From: Actinobacillus sp. | GTDB lineage: Bacteria > Pseudomonadota > Gammaproteobacteria > Enterobacterales > Pasteurellaceae | Assembly: GCA_020026055.1 (NCBI GenBank) | Contig: JAHHRA010000006.1 | Coordinates: 1 to 64,000 of the forward strand | DNA length: 64,000 nucleotides | Direction of reading: 5' to 3' | Shown here: positions 1 to 8,219 of the stretch, piece after piece | Layout of the letters: each line of letters opens with the position of its first letter | How positions within the stretch are numbered: position 1 is the first letter of the stretch | Made by a program: the position numbers and the translations under genes | The notes under the pieces: model-generated | Database searches by the model: none | What the model was told of the DNA's origin: nothing | Seen by the model: the letters and a program-made list of their open reading frames with translations, nothing else

Positions 1-13
1 CCGCCAGCCACCA
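1..13 (+). tRNA. 3' end of a tRNA (or tmRNA) gene, truncated by window
   Basis: The window opens with CCGCCAGCCACCA. Read as a tRNA end, bases 3-9 would be the 3' strand of the acceptor stem, A10 the discriminator and 11-13 the encoded CCA. An intrinsic terminator follows 14 bases later, as expected after a stable RNA gene. The tmRNA 3' end also contains CCGCCAGC before its CCA, so ssrA is the main alternative. The identity cannot be settled without upstream sequence. Confidence 0.45.
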
Positions 14-26
14 ATTAAAGAGAAGA

Positions 27-60
27 CCCCTTAGTTAACACTAAGGGGTTTTGTTGTTTT
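27..60 (+). terminator. Intrinsic terminator of the upstream RNA gene
   Basis: A perfect 9-bp stem, CCCCTTAGT (27-35) with ACTAAGGGG (40-48), closes a TAAC loop and runs into a T-rich tail. It ends the transcript entering from the left edge. Confidence 0.85.
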
Positions 61-262
61 TGAAGAATAAAAAACTAGAGCAAATAATTGAGATTTATTT
101 TATTGAAGTCCTTAAAAGATCGTTGTTTTTTTATAGAAAAATTTTTGTAAAATCCGATAACATTATTAAATCGATTGTAAAAACAACAGAAAAAGCATAT
201 AATTTGAACTAATGTCTTTGTTTAAGACAGAACTTTGATTTAGTTTAAGATAGGAGAAATTA

Positions 263-700
263 ATGAAAACGATTTTTAAAGTAAGTACAGCAATTTTAAC
301 ACTTATATTTTTAGATGGTTGTAGTTCACAACCAATACATGAAGAAGTTATGACTTTTCCAACATCTCAGGATTGTAAAATCGCTTGGCAGCAAACGCAA
401 TATTTTATTAACAAAAAAAGTAATTTGAAAACACAGATTGCTACAGATACGCTAATTCAAGCCTACAGTGATGTGAATAGATATAGTACACCAACAATGA
501 TTTTAATGAATGGAAATACGGATCAAGATGTCGGTATGCTTTGGGATGTAAAATTGGGAACAAAAAATATTCGAGCGGCTAAATTAGATAATAAAGAAGG
601 TGGATGTACGATTTCTTTACAAGCTGCTAAAAAAGGACTCGGTGGGCTTAAAGCCGATGAAGAAGTATTATCAGAATGGAAAGCGTTTATGTATAAATAG
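263..700 (+). CDS. Small putative lipoprotein, function unknown
   Basis: A 145-residue protein with a short basic N-terminus, a hydrophobic stretch (ILTLIFLDG) and Cys20 followed by SSQP. This looks like a type II signal peptide, although Asp at the -2 position of the lipobox (L-D-G-C) is unusual. The rest is soluble, with two further cysteines (near residues 38 and 115) that could form a disulfide. TAGGAG lies 6 bases before the ATG. The gene stands alone between an RNA terminator and its own terminator, which it shares with convergent glpE. I do not recognise the family; an envelope location is inferred only from the signal. Confidence 0.75.
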   Translation: MKTIFKVSTAILTLIFLDGCSSQPIHEEVMTFPTSQDCKIAWQQTQYFINKKSNLKTQIATDTLIQAYSDVNRYSTPTMILMNGNTDQDVGMLWDVKLGTKNIRAAKLDNKEGGCTISLQAAKKGLGGLKADEEVLSEWKAFMYK

Positions 701-710
701 TATTTTTATG

Positions 711-738
711 GGCTTATTTTCTAATAAGCCTTATTTTT
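711..738 (+). terminator. Terminator between convergent lipoprotein gene and glpE
   Basis: GGCTTATT (711-718), loop TTCT, AATAAGCC (723-730), then TTATTTTT. The hairpin overlaps the last codons of glpE on the other strand, so it may serve both genes. Confidence 0.75.
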
Positions 739-1062
739 GCTTGTAGTTTGTTTCTCTACTGGTAACTTTTCTCTATTCCACTCCGCAAATCCTCCTGTTA
801 AGCTGTAAATATTTTTAAAACCAAGGTTAGCAAGATGTTCGGCAAAAATGCGACTATTTTTACCGTGGTAACAATAGACAATAATGAGTGTTTTATTAGT
901 CCAGCAATGAAGATATTGTGGGATATTTTCCAGATTTAGATGAATAGCATTTTGAGCATGGCTTTTTTGGAAGTCAGCAAGTTTACGAATATCCACAAGG
1001 ATCGCATGATGATTTTGGATTAATTTCCAAGCTTGAGTTGGACTAATTTCTTGAAAAAGCAT
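721..1062 (-). CDS. glpE: Thiosulfate sulfurtransferase GlpE (single-domain rhodanese)
   Basis: A 113-residue single rhodanese domain, close in length to E. coli GlpE (108). The active-site loop is C64-Y-H-G-K-N-S-R, matching the CYHGxSS-type loop in which Cys carries the persulfide. The usual LVDIR motif (residues 22-26) and the C-terminal GGFAEW motif are present. Known role: cytoplasmic transfer of sulfane sulfur from thiosulfate to cyanide or thioredoxin. It is not next to glycerol genes here; it converges with the lipoprotein gene and is followed upstream by recQ on the same strand. AAGGAAA precedes the ATG by about 10 bases. Confidence 0.88.
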   Translation of the reverse strand: MLFQEISPTQAWKLIQNHHAILVDIRKLADFQKSHAQNAIHLNLENIPQYLHCWTNKTLIIVYCYHGKNSRIFAEHLANLGFKNIYSLTGGFAEWNREKLPVEKQTTSKNKAY

Positions 1063-1187
1063 ACTTTTACATTTCCTTTTTATTCACAAAATATTTCTAT
1101 TTTTTAAAATAAATATTTTGTTAGCAAAACTGATGTTTAAAAAAGTATTTTTATAAATATATACTATTTTAATTTGTTAAAAACGTT

Positions 1188-3005
1188 TTAACTTTGCTGA
1201 TGATCTTTTATGAGAGTCAAAAAAGCCTCACCAAAGCGCTCCATTTTTATTTCACCTACGCCATTAATGTCCAACATTTCCAATTTAGATACAGGTTTAT
1301 TACGTGCCATTTCTTGGAGCGTGGCATCATTGAAGACGATGTAAGGAGGGATATTATTTTTGTCAGCGATTTGTTTACGCAAGAAACGCAAGCGAGCAAA
1401 GAGATCTTTGTCATAATCAGCGATGATATTTTTTTGTGATATCGCACTCATATGACGTGGTAGGCGAGGTTCAGCTAATTTTAATGGAATTTCACCTCGT
1501 AAAATAGGTCTAGCTGCGGCAGTAAGGATAAGTTGGCTAGAAGAGAACATTTTGTGTTCAATGATAATTTGTTTGACAAAACCAAGATGGATGAGCTGAC
1601 GGAGAATAGAAAGCCAATATTGCTGGCTTTTGTCTTTGCCTATTCCATAAACATTGAGTTTGTCGTGTTGATTGTCTTGGATTTTTTGATTATTCATTCC
1701 TCGCAATACAGCAATAACATAATGTCCACCAAAAGCTTGTCCCGTACGGTAAATAGTTGACATCAATTTTTGAGCATCAAGCAGTCCGTCGTAGCGTTTC
1801 GGTGGTTCGAGACAAATATCGCAATTTTGACAGTGTGTTTGGCAAGGTTGATCGAAATAATTTAAAAGAATTTGGCGGCGACAAATTTGGCTATCTGCGA
1901 ATTCATCGATGCTTTTTAATTTATGTTCTTCAATCTGGCGTTGTTGGCTCTCGGGCTTTTCCATTAAAATTTTATGCAACCATGCGTAGTCTGCGGGATC
2001 ATAAAACAACACTGCTTGTGCAGGTAAATTATCTCGCCCAGCTCGCCCCGTTTCTTGGTAGTACGCTTCAATACTGCGGGGCAAATCAATATGCACTACA
2101 AATCGCACATTGGATTTATTAATACCCATACCAAATGCAGTAGTAGCCACAATGATTTGAATATCATCACGTTGAAAACTTTCTTGAATCTTTTCTCTTT
2201 CAGTTGTTTCCATTCCTGCATGATAAGGTGCAGCTTGAATACCCTTATTACATAAAAAATCACACAGCTTTTCAACTTTTTTACGACTTCCACAATATAC
2301 AATCCCACTTTTACCCTGTTGTTTGTGTAGGAACTTGTAAAGTTGTTCACTTGGCTTGAATTTTTCCAATACCATATAGCGAATATTTGGTCTATCAAAA
2401 CTACCTATATAGCAATAGGGATTATTTAAATTTAAATGGTTAATGATATCTTGACGAGTGAGTAAGTCTGCTGTTGCTGTTAATGCCATAATCGGTGTGT
2501 TAGGAAAGGCTTGTTTAAGGTTGCCAAGTTGATGGTATTCAGGGCGGAAATCATGTCCCCATTGCGAAATACAATGAGCTTCGTCAATTGCAATAAAACT
2601 GATTTGACACTGAGATAAAAATTGAAAGAAACGCTCGCTCAAAATTTTTTCAGGCGATAAATAAAGCAGTTTTAACTCGCCTGCGATAGCTTGATTTTGC
2701 ACCTGTTGCTGTTGTTCAAGACTTTGGCTAGAGTTGATGAAATCAGCTACAATACCATTTGCTCGTAATTGTTCAACTTGATCTTTCATTAATGAAATTA
2801 ATGGTGAAATTACTAGTGTTAAACCGTCGAAATAAAGTGCAGGAATTTGATAGCACAAGGATTTGCCATTACCAGTTGCCATCACGACAAGGCTGTCTTG
2901 CAAATTTATAGTGGCGTTGATGCTCTCTGCTTGTCCTGCACGAAAAGCTTGGAAACCAAAGCGAGATTTTAAAATTTCAAGTACGGAAAGATTTGAAGTC
3001 GGCAC
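1188..3005 (-). CDS. recQ: ATP-dependent DNA helicase RecQ
   Basis: A 3'-5' superfamily 2 helicase for recombination repair and fork processing. Domains in order: helicase core with Walker A ATGNGKS and DEAH box ([18 protein letters not shown]), the RecQ-C-terminal region with four zinc-binding Cys (CRRQ...[11 protein letters not shown]), a winged helix, and a C-terminal HRDC domain ([13 protein letters not shown]...). Length is about 605-619 residues, as in E. coli (609). The start is uncertain. The frame opens with TTG at 3047, inside cyaY and without a ribosome site. GTG at 3005 lies 12 bases after the cyaY stop with GAG upstream, and I prefer it. cyaY and recQ are probably co-transcribed. 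Confidence 0.93.
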   Translation of the reverse strand: MPTSNLSVLEILKSRFGFQAFRAGQAESINATINLQDSLVVMATGNGKSLCYQIPALYFDGLTLVISPLISLMKDQVEQLRANGIVADFINSSQSLEQQQQVQNQAIAGELKLLYLSPEKILSERFFQFLSQCQISFIAIDEAHCISQWGHDFRPEYHQLGNLKQAFPNTPIMALTATADLLTRQDIINHLNLNNPYCYIGSFDRPNIRYMVLEKFKPSEQLYKFLHKQQGKSGIVYCGSRKKVEKLCDFLCNKGIQAAPYHAGMETTEREKIQESFQRDDIQIIVATTAFGMGINKSNVRFVVHIDLPRSIEAYYQETGRAGRDNLPAQAVLFYDPADYAWLHKILMEKPESQQRQIEEHKLKSIDEFADSQICRRQILLNYFDQPCQTHCQNCDICLEPPKRYDGLLDAQKLMSTIYRTGQAFGGHYVIAVLRGMNNQKIQDNQHDKLNVYGIGKDKSQQYWLSILRQLIHLGFVKQIIIEHKMFSSSQLILTAAARPILRGEIPLKLAEPRLPRHMSAISQKNIIADYDKDLFARLRFLRKQIADKNNIPPYIVFNDATLQEMARNKPVSKLEMLDINGVGEIKMERFGEAFLTLIKDHQQS

Positions 3006-3016
3006 GGGAGTTGACT

Positions 3017-3328
3017 CTAACGCAAAAAGCTCACTTGCTCGCCGCAAGTTTTACAAGCAGTTTCTAACAAATCCCAAAATTTTTCACCCGTCTGAGTGAC
3101 CCATTCATTGTTTTCAAAATGGAAATGATACCCCCCAGCACGGCTTGCGAGCCAAAGTTCAAGCAATGGTTCTTGTTTGTTGATAACAATTTGTTGGTTG
3201 TTTGGGAAAAAAATTTCGAAAACGGCGCCGTGAATTTCGCAATCAGCGTCGCAATCTTGGTGTTCAAGCTGATTTTCGATGTTTTGCCACAAAGTGTCGA
3301 TATATTGGTGATAAGTTTTGAGATCCAT
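3017..3328 (-). CDS. cyaY: Frataxin homologue CyaY
   Basis: A 103-residue bacterial frataxin (E. coli CyaY is 106). The acidic N-terminal helix (HQDCDADCE) and the strand with [12 protein letters not shown] are characteristic. The family binds Fe(II)/Fe(III) on its acidic face and modulates IscS-IscU iron-sulfur cluster assembly in the cytoplasm. It precedes recQ with at most a short gap or overlap and is divergent from lptM-lysA, the same arrangement as in other Pasteurellaceae. Confidence 0.93.
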   Translation of the reverse strand: MDLKTYHQYIDTLWQNIENQLEHQDCDADCEIHGAVFEIFFPNNQQIVINKQEPLLELWLASRAGGYHFHFENNEWVTQTGEKFWDLLETACKTCGEQVSFLR

Positions 3329-3453
3329 AACTTTGCCTCAAAAGAGAGTAAAAAGATAATTAAATATCTAGATTATAAAATTAAGCATAGCTTAAACCAA
3401 GCTTTCAAGATTAAAATAACAACTATTGTTCTGATATTCTGATTGGAGAAAAT

Positions 3454-3576
3454 ATGTTAAAGCACAGTATGTTATTATTTATTAGTATTTTTATGCTAGT
3501 GAGTTGTGGAGTGAAAGGTCCACTTTATTACCCAGTAAAGCCACAAAATCCTGTTCAAACACAAGAAGTTAAATAA
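3454..3576 (+). CDS. lptM: LPS-assembly lipoprotein LptM (YifL)
   Basis: A short 40-residue lipoprotein. It has a signal peptide of 17 residues, Cys18 in V-S-C, then the family signature GVKGPLYYP followed by a polar tail. LptM acts at the LptD/E outer-membrane translocon and helps LptD disulfide maturation. GGAG sits 8 bases before the ATG. Position immediately upstream of lysA is typical of gammaproteobacteria. Confidence 0.88.
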   Translation: MLKHSMLLFISIFMLVSCGVKGPLYYPVKPQNPVQTQEVK

Positions 3577-3676
3577 ACTTTTATTTTGAAAGTATTCACA
3601 ATACGTAAGTTTTTCCAGTTAAAACGTATTAATTTTATTAGTAATTTGGATAACATTCGTTTCAAAGGAAAATGCA

Positions 3677-4918
3677 GTGGGATTTAGTTTTAAAAATAAT
3701 CAACTTTATGCAGAGAATATACCTGTAGCAAAATTAGTTGAAGATTATGGCACGCCGCTTTATGTGTATTCGCAAAATAAATTAATTGATAATTTCAATG
3801 CGTTTAATCATGCATTTGGGCAACGCAAGCATTTGGTGTGTTTTGCAGTGAAAGCTAATAGTAATTTAGCGATTTTAAATAGACTTGCTGAAATGGGGGC
3901 GGGGTTTGATATTGTTTCGGCTGGCGAGTTAGCTCGAGTGTTGAAAGTTGGTGGTGAGGCAAAAAAGATCGTTTTTTCTGGAGTAGGGAAAACAGTTAAA
4001 GAAATTGAAATGGCACTAATAGTAGGCATTCGTTGTTTCAATGTTGAAAGTGAACAAGAGTTAAGACGCATTAACCAAATTGCAACCAAGCTTAGGAGAC
4101 GTGCTCCGATTTCATTGCGTATTAACCCTGATATTGATGCTCAAACACATCCTTATATTTCGACAGGACTTAGAGAAAATAAATTTGGAATTGAAATCAA
4201 TGAAGCTTTTGATTTATACCAATGTGCTTCTATTTTACCTGCGATTGAGATCGTTGGGATTGATTGCCATATTGGCTCGCAAATTACTAGCCTTGAACCG
4301 TTTAAACAAAGTGCAGAGAAAATTGCTATCTTAATCGAGAGATTGCAAAAGCAGGGAATTTACTTACAGCACGTTGATTTTGGTGGTGGTTTAGGGATTA
4401 GCTACGATGGTCGTGCCGTACCGACAATAAGAGATTACGTGCAAACACTTATTCAGGCAATGCAAGATTATCCCAATATTGAGATTGTGATTGAACCAGG
4501 ACGAGCGATCTGTGGTGATGCAGGGATTTTGGTGATGCAAGTAGAATATTTAAAGAAGCAAGGGAGTAAATATTTTGCGATAGTAAATACAGGAATGCAT
4601 CAAATGATTCGTCCTGCTTTGTATCAAGCTCAAATGCGTATACAAGAAGTGAATTTGAATTTAACACAGCCAGCACAACATTACGATATCGTGGGACCGA
4701 TTTGCGAAAGCAGTGATTTTCTTGCTAAAAATTGTGAATTGCGTATCAAACAAGGCGATTTCTTAGCAATGTTTGATGCAGGAGCATATGGTTCAGTGAT
4801 GACATCAAATTATAACAGTCAGCTTGCTGCTACAGAGATCATAGTGAATAACCAAGAGATAAAAGTCATTAAACATCGCCCAAGAGTAGATGATTTGTGG
4901 CGAGAAGAAGTATTTTGA
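3677..4918 (+). CDS. lysA: Diaminopimelate decarboxylase
   Basis: A PLP enzyme of fold type III that decarboxylates meso-diaminopimelate to L-lysine, the last step of lysine synthesis. 413 residues (H. influenzae about 415). The PLP lysine is in CFAVKANSN near residue 58. HIGSQ, GGGLGI, EPGRAICGDAG and the C-terminal CESSDF motif with the catalytic Cys are all present. The start is GTG with AAAGGA about 7 bases upstream. lptM lies about 100 bases upstream. The stop codon abuts the stop of convergent hda (TGATCA), with no intergenic space for a dedicated terminator. Confidence 0.95.
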   Translation: MGFSFKNNQLYAENIPVAKLVEDYGTPLYVYSQNKLIDNFNAFNHAFGQRKHLVCFAVKANSNLAILNRLAEMGAGFDIVSAGELARVLKVGGEAKKIVFSGVGKTVKEIEMALIVGIRCFNVESEQELRRINQIATKLRRRAPISLRINPDIDAQTHPYISTGLRENKFGIEINEAFDLYQCASILPAIEIVGIDCHIGSQITSLEPFKQSAEKIAILIERLQKQGIYLQHVDFGGGLGISYDGRAVPTIRDYVQTLIQAMQDYPNIEIVIEPGRAICGDAGILVMQVEYLKKQGSKYFAIVNTGMHQMIRPALYQAQMRIQEVNLNLTQPAQHYDIVGPICESSDFLAKNCELRIKQGDFLAMFDAGAYGSVMTSNYNSQLAATEIIVNNQEIKVIKHRPRVDDLWREEVF

Positions 4919-5611
4919 TCAAAGTTTAAGGACTTCTTTTACAAAAGGAATAGTTAATTTACGTTTTGCTTGTAAAGAGGCTTTATCGAGTAAAGAAAGC
5001 GTTTCCGATAAAGTTTTTAAATCGCGAGCCATTCGTTTTAAGAGGAAATTTGCTGTCTCATCAGGTAGTTCAACACCACGTTGACGAGCATTTTCTTGTA
5101 AAACTTGACGTTTTTGAGCTTCATTCAAATTAGCAAGTTGATAGCTTTCCCCCCAAGTTAGACGTGAAGCGAGATCAGGCAAATTGACTTTCAAAGCCTG
5201 TGGTGATTGATCAGCACTCATTATAAAAAGTGTTTTTTGTGCTTCTTTTATGCGATTGAAAAGATCAAAAATTGCTACTTCCCAATCAGGATCCCCCATT
5301 ACGCATTGTAAATCATCTAAGCAAACTAATTCTTTTTGTTCTAAGTTTTCTAATACTGCGGGTGAGAAATAGCAAGATTTACTTAATGGTACGTAAATTG
5401 CTCGGCGATTTTTAAGCAAAAATTCATTGCTACAAGCTTTTAAGAAATGTGTTTTCCCTACTCCTTGGCTTCCCCAAAGGTAGAAAAAAGGTTGTTGCAG
5501 GTGATCGAAATTTTTACGCACGGAATTAAGGAGTAATAAATTACTTTCGCCGTGGAAATTAGCAAAATTTTCGTCATCTATTTGATGGATAGGAAGAAGT
5601 AGCTGTGTCAA
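4919..5611 (-). CDS. hda: DnaA regulatory inactivator Hda
   Basis: An AAA+ DnaA paralogue that, with the DNA-loaded beta clamp, stimulates ATP hydrolysis by DnaA (RIDA) and so limits re-initiation. The clamp-binding motif QLLLPI is at the N-terminus. Walker A GSQGVGKT and LVCLDDLQ (Walker B) are present, and the protein ends IPFVKEVLKL as in known Hda. The frame is open from TTG at 5626, but TTG at 5611 places the clamp motif two residues from the start as in homologues and has GGAA about 10 bases upstream, so I chose it. There is no ATG option. Convergent with lysA. Confidence 0.9.
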   Translation of the reverse strand: MTQLLLPIHQIDDENFANFHGESNLLLLNSVRKNFDHLQQPFFYLWGSQGVGKTHFLKACSNEFLLKNRRAIYVPLSKSCYFSPAVLENLEQKELVCLDDLQCVMGDPDWEVAIFDLFNRIKEAQKTLFIMSADQSPQALKVNLPDLASRLTWGESYQLANLNEAQKRQVLQENARQRGVELPDETANFLLKRMARDLKTLSETLSLLDKASLQAKRKLTIPFVKEVLKL

Positions 5612-5684
5612 TATTAGATATTCCAAAAAATAAGCGTGCTTAGCCTATAAAAAAATACTGTTTTTGGCAAGAATAAAAAAAAGA

Positions 5685-5712
5685 TTGCATACGGCAAACG
5701 TTTGCGTATAAT
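5685..5712 (+). promoter_or_regulatory. uraA-type promoter with PurR-like operator in the spacer
   Basis: TTGCAT (5685-5690), 16-bp spacer and TATAAT (5707-5712) form a good sigma-70 promoter. The spacer holds CGGCAAACGTTTGCGT (5692-5707), whose reverse complement ACGCAAACGTTTGCCG closely matches the PurR consensus ACGCAAACGTTTNCGT. A repressor here would block polymerase directly. Purine-responsive control of the permease is inferred. Confidence 0.8.
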
Positions 5713-5742
5713 GTGCGAGATTTTTTGTGTGAAAAGTGTTGA

Positions 5743-5901
5743 ATGAAGACAATGTCCCAAGATATAAATTTGAGCAGAAAATTGTTCTTCTTAAGAAAAA
5801 GAAGGAATAATACATTGGATATTTTTTTAACTCGCACGATTGATAATAAACAGTTAAGTCCTTTAATACTTAGCTGTTTTTTTATGCCTCAAATAAATTA
5901 A
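5743..5901 (+). CDS. Putative 52-residue leader peptide of the permease gene
   Basis: The ORF starts ATG AAG ACA ATG (5743) in the 5' leader, is rich in Arg/Lys in its middle (RKLFFLRKRR), crosses the leader terminator and stops at 5899-5901 inside the permease ribosome site. A run of seven Ts (5822-5828) lies about 21 bases before the terminator. This is the layout of the E. coli pyrL leader, where ribosome-polymerase coupling at a U-rich pause sets read-through. Its own ribosome site is weak. Existence as a translated peptide is inference. Confidence 0.45.
   Translation: MKTMSQDINLSRKLFFLRKRRNNTLDIFLTRTIDNKQLSPLILSCFFMPQIN
5850..5883 (+). terminator. Leader terminator (candidate attenuator) of the permease gene
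   Basis: ACAGTTAAGT (5850-5859), loop CCTTTAAT, ACTTAGCTGT (5868-5877), one wobble pair, then TTTTTT to 5883. It is a complete intrinsic terminator 28 bases before the permease ATG, so expression needs read-through. Confidence 0.75.
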
Positions 5902-5911
5902 GGAGAAAATA

Positions 5912-7168
5912 ATGAATGAGACTAGCTATCAATTCCGCTTCAGGGATTGGTTAATTGGGTTGCAATTTTTGTTTGTTGCCTTTGGATCTTTGGTTCTCGT
6001 ACCAATTTTAACAGGATTGGATTCAAGTGTAGCGTTATTTGGAGCAGGTGTGGGTACTTTGCTGTTTCAACTTACTAATAAAGTATTAGGAAAAGGTGAA
6101 ATTCCGCCGATTTTCTTAGCGAGTTCTTTTGCTTTTATCGCTCCCATTACTGTTGGTGTGCAAAAATGGGGGATCCCTGCAACATTGTCAGGGCTTGTTG
6201 CTGCAGGATTTTTTTATATTGCATTTTCGTTTTTAATTCGATTTTTTGGCAAAAATTTCCTCAATCGTTTACTACCACCGACAGTTATTGGTCCTGTGAT
6301 TATGTCGATTGGGCTGATTTTATCACCTGCTGCTGTGAATATGGCAATGGGGAAATCTGGTGATGGGACGACAGTATTAGTTGAGCAGAGTCAAGCCTTA
6401 TGGATTTCGTTTACAACGCTAGGAGCTGTACTTGTGCTCTCTATTTTAGGTAAAGGGTTACTAAAATTAGTAGTAATTTTAGTTGGCATCATCGTTGGGT
6501 ATGGTTTATCGTTGCTCTTAGGGATTGTTGATTTCAGTACAGTGCAACATGCCAGCTGGTTTCAAATTCCGCATTTCACTTTAGCGAAACTCAATTGGGA
6601 AGCCGTATTTTTTATTTTACCCATCGCACTTGCTCCGACTGTTGAACATATTGGTGATATGTTGGCGATTTCTAATGTGACAGGCAAAAATTATTTAGAA
6701 AAACCTGGGTTGCATAACACCTTACTCGGTGATGGAATTGCAACTGTGATTGGTACAGCGATTGGTAGTCCGCCTTGTACTACTTATTCTGAAGTAACGG
6801 GAGCGGTGACTGTTACTAAAGCTTTCAATCCTGCGATTATGACGTGGGCTGCTATTTTTTCTATCCTTCTCGCATTCATCGGCAAAATTGGTGCCTTACT
6901 CTCTACAATGCCTGTGCCTGTGATGGGAGGGATTATGTTGCTATTGTTTGGGATTATCACTGCTGTTGGTATTCAAACTATTGCTAATGCTAAAATCGAT
7001 CTCAATTGTCCTCGCAATCTCGGTATTGTCGCTATTATTTTAGTTTTCGCTGTGGGGGGAATGAGCTTCGAATTTGGTGGCGTTAGTTTCTCAGGCATTG
7101 GGCTTGGAGCGATTATTGGTATTATTTTGAATTTGATTCTACCTAAATCATCATCAGATAAAATTTAA
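5912..7168 (+). CDS. uraA: NCS2-family nucleobase:cation symporter (UraA-like uracil/xanthine permease)
   Basis: A 418-residue inner-membrane protein with about 12-14 hydrophobic segments, the size of E. coli UraA (429). Family motifs include GIPATLSGLVAAGFFYI, the helix-8 carboxylate/His pair in PTVEHIGD, and the helix-10 motif TTYSEVTGAV carrying the second conserved acidic residue. In UraA these acidic residues bind uracil and the proton. The motif wording differs from E. coli UraA (AEHIGH, TTYGEN), so another pyrimidine or purine substrate is possible. AAGGAG lies 7 bases before the ATG. It is monocistronic here; upp is not adjacent. The upstream PurR-like site and attenuator suggest nucleotide-responsive control. 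Confidence 0.85.
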   Translation: MNETSYQFRFRDWLIGLQFLFVAFGSLVLVPILTGLDSSVALFGAGVGTLLFQLTNKVLGKGEIPPIFLASSFAFIAPITVGVQKWGIPATLSGLVAAGFFYIAFSFLIRFFGKNFLNRLLPPTVIGPVIMSIGLILSPAAVNMAMGKSGDGTTVLVEQSQALWISFTTLGAVLVLSILGKGLLKLVVILVGIIVGYGLSLLLGIVDFSTVQHASWFQIPHFTLAKLNWEAVFFILPIALAPTVEHIGDMLAISNVTGKNYLEKPGLHNTLLGDGIATVIGTAIGSPPCTTYSEVTGAVTVTKAFNPAIMTWAAIFSILLAFIGKIGALLSTMPVPVMGGIMLLLFGIITAVGIQTIANAKIDLNCPRNLGIVAIILVFAVGGMSFEFGGVSFSGIGLGAIIGIILNLILPKSSSDKI

Positions 7169-7224
7169 AAAAGATTGATTAAGGAAGTTCCTTAATACAC
7201 TTAATATGTCCAAAGTTAAAAATG

Positions 7225-7250
7225 GAGAATTTTTTCAGAAAATGGGGCGT
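7225..7250. repeat. Half copy of the ACGCC/GGCGT palindromic element
   Basis: AGAATTTTTTCAGAAAATGGGGCGT matches the centre and right arm of the dispersed element; the left arm is missing or decayed. It lies 57 bases after the permease stop. Confidence 0.5.
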
Positions 7251-7272
7251 AAATTTCGTTAAATACGCAATA

Positions 7273-7298
7273 AAATAGCCTCCATTTGGAGGCTATTT
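7273..7298. terminator. Bidirectional terminator between permease and peroxiredoxin genes
   Basis: A perfect 11-bp inverted repeat, AAATAGCCTCC (7273-7283) and GGAGGCTATTT (7288-7298), sits between two convergent genes. A/T-rich flanks on both sides allow use on either strand. Confidence 0.8.
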
Positions 7299-7331
7299 GC
7301 AAACTAGACAGTTAAAAATAGGGGAGGAAAG

Positions 7332-8078
7332 TTATTTACTGCATTTGCAAGATTTTTTGAAATAAGCTTCTAGGTCATCGCTTCCACCAATATGTTCACC
7401 ACCAATGAAGATTTGCGGAACAGTAGCACGACCTGTGATCGCCCGCACTGAGACCATTGTTGCATCACGACCTAAAACGATTTCTTCGTAAGCATAGCTT
7501 TTTTCATCTAATAAATTCCGTGCTTTAGCACAGAATGGACAACCAGGTTTAGTAAAGAGAGTGACTGATGGTGCGTCTTCCCATTTTGGATCAAGATATT
7601 TGATCATAGTATCAGCATCAGAAACTTTGAATGGATCGCCTGGTTCTTGTGGTTCAATAAACATTTTTTCAACGATACCGTTGCGGACAAGCATAGAATA
7701 ACGCCAAGAACGTTGACCAAACCCAAGATCATTTTTCTCAACAAGCATTCCCATTCCTTTAGTAAATTCGCCATTACCATCTGGAATAACAGTGATATTT
7801 TGAGCTTCTTGATCTCGTTTCCAAGCGTTCATTACGAAAGTATCGTTAACAGACATACAAATGATGTCATCCACACCAAGTTTTTTGAATGATTTTGCAA
7901 GCTCGTTATAACGAGGTAAATGCGTAGATGAACAGGTTGGGGTAAACGCACCTGGCAAAGAAAAGACGATTACAGTTTTATCTTTGAATAAATCATCAGT
8001 AGTTACATCGACCCATTTATCGCCTTGACGAGTATGGAATGTGACTTGAGGAACACTTTTTCCTTCCATTGTTGCCAT
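7332..8078 (-). CDS. Hybrid peroxiredoxin-glutaredoxin (PGdx)
   Basis: A fusion of an N-terminal Prx5-type peroxiredoxin ([14 protein letters not shown], peroxidatic Cys) and a C-terminal glutaredoxin (KPGCPFCAK redox pair, [19 protein letters not shown]). Such enzymes reduce H2O2 and alkyl peroxides with glutathione, the Grx domain recycling the Prx domain. The H. influenzae orthologue is 241 residues. The frame opens at 8093, but the ATG at 8078 has a perfect AAGGAG six bases upstream and matches the orthologue start, giving 248 residues. The C-terminus carries an extra KKSCKCSK tail with two further cysteines after the usual domain end. Divergent from oxyR. Confidence 0.93.
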   Translation of the reverse strand: MATMEGKSVPQVTFHTRQGDKWVDVTTDDLFKDKTVIVFSLPGAFTPTCSSTHLPRYNELAKSFKKLGVDDIICMSVNDTFVMNAWKRDQEAQNITVIPDGNGEFTKGMGMLVEKNDLGFGQRSWRYSMLVRNGIVEKMFIEPQEPGDPFKVSDADTMIKYLDPKWEDAPSVTLFTKPGCPFCAKARNLLDEKSYAYEEIVLGRDATMVSVRAITGRATVPQIFIGGEHIGGSDDLEAYFKKSCKCSK

Positions 8079-8144
8079 AAAATTCTCCTTCATAGCAGGT
8101 TAATTACTGCAATGAATTATAAGGAGACTTATGCTATATTACCA

Positions 8145-8181
8145 AAAGTTAATTTTGATTTATTCAATCGGTTTTATCTAT
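8145..8181. promoter_or_regulatory. Candidate OxyR-binding site between PGdx gene and oxyR
   Basis: AAAG-N7-TGAT-N7-ATCG-N7-CTAT has the exact spacing of the OxyR pattern ATAG-N7-CTAT-N7-ATAG-N7-CTAT and matches 12 of 16 specified bases. The location, between oxyR and a peroxidase gene, is where such a site is expected. Degenerate, so only suggestive. Confidence 0.4.
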
Positions 8182-8219
8182 CACTTAGGATGTAATTTAA
8201 AAAGTTTAAGGACATAGTT

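Noticed and set aside
5640..5837. 65-codon minus-strand ORF upstream of hda
   Set aside because: It overlaps the permease promoter and leader on the other strand, with low-complexity composition.
8079..8093. Longer start (MKENF) for the peroxiredoxin-glutaredoxin
   Set aside because: ATGAAGGAG is itself the ribosome site for the next ATG, and homologues start there.
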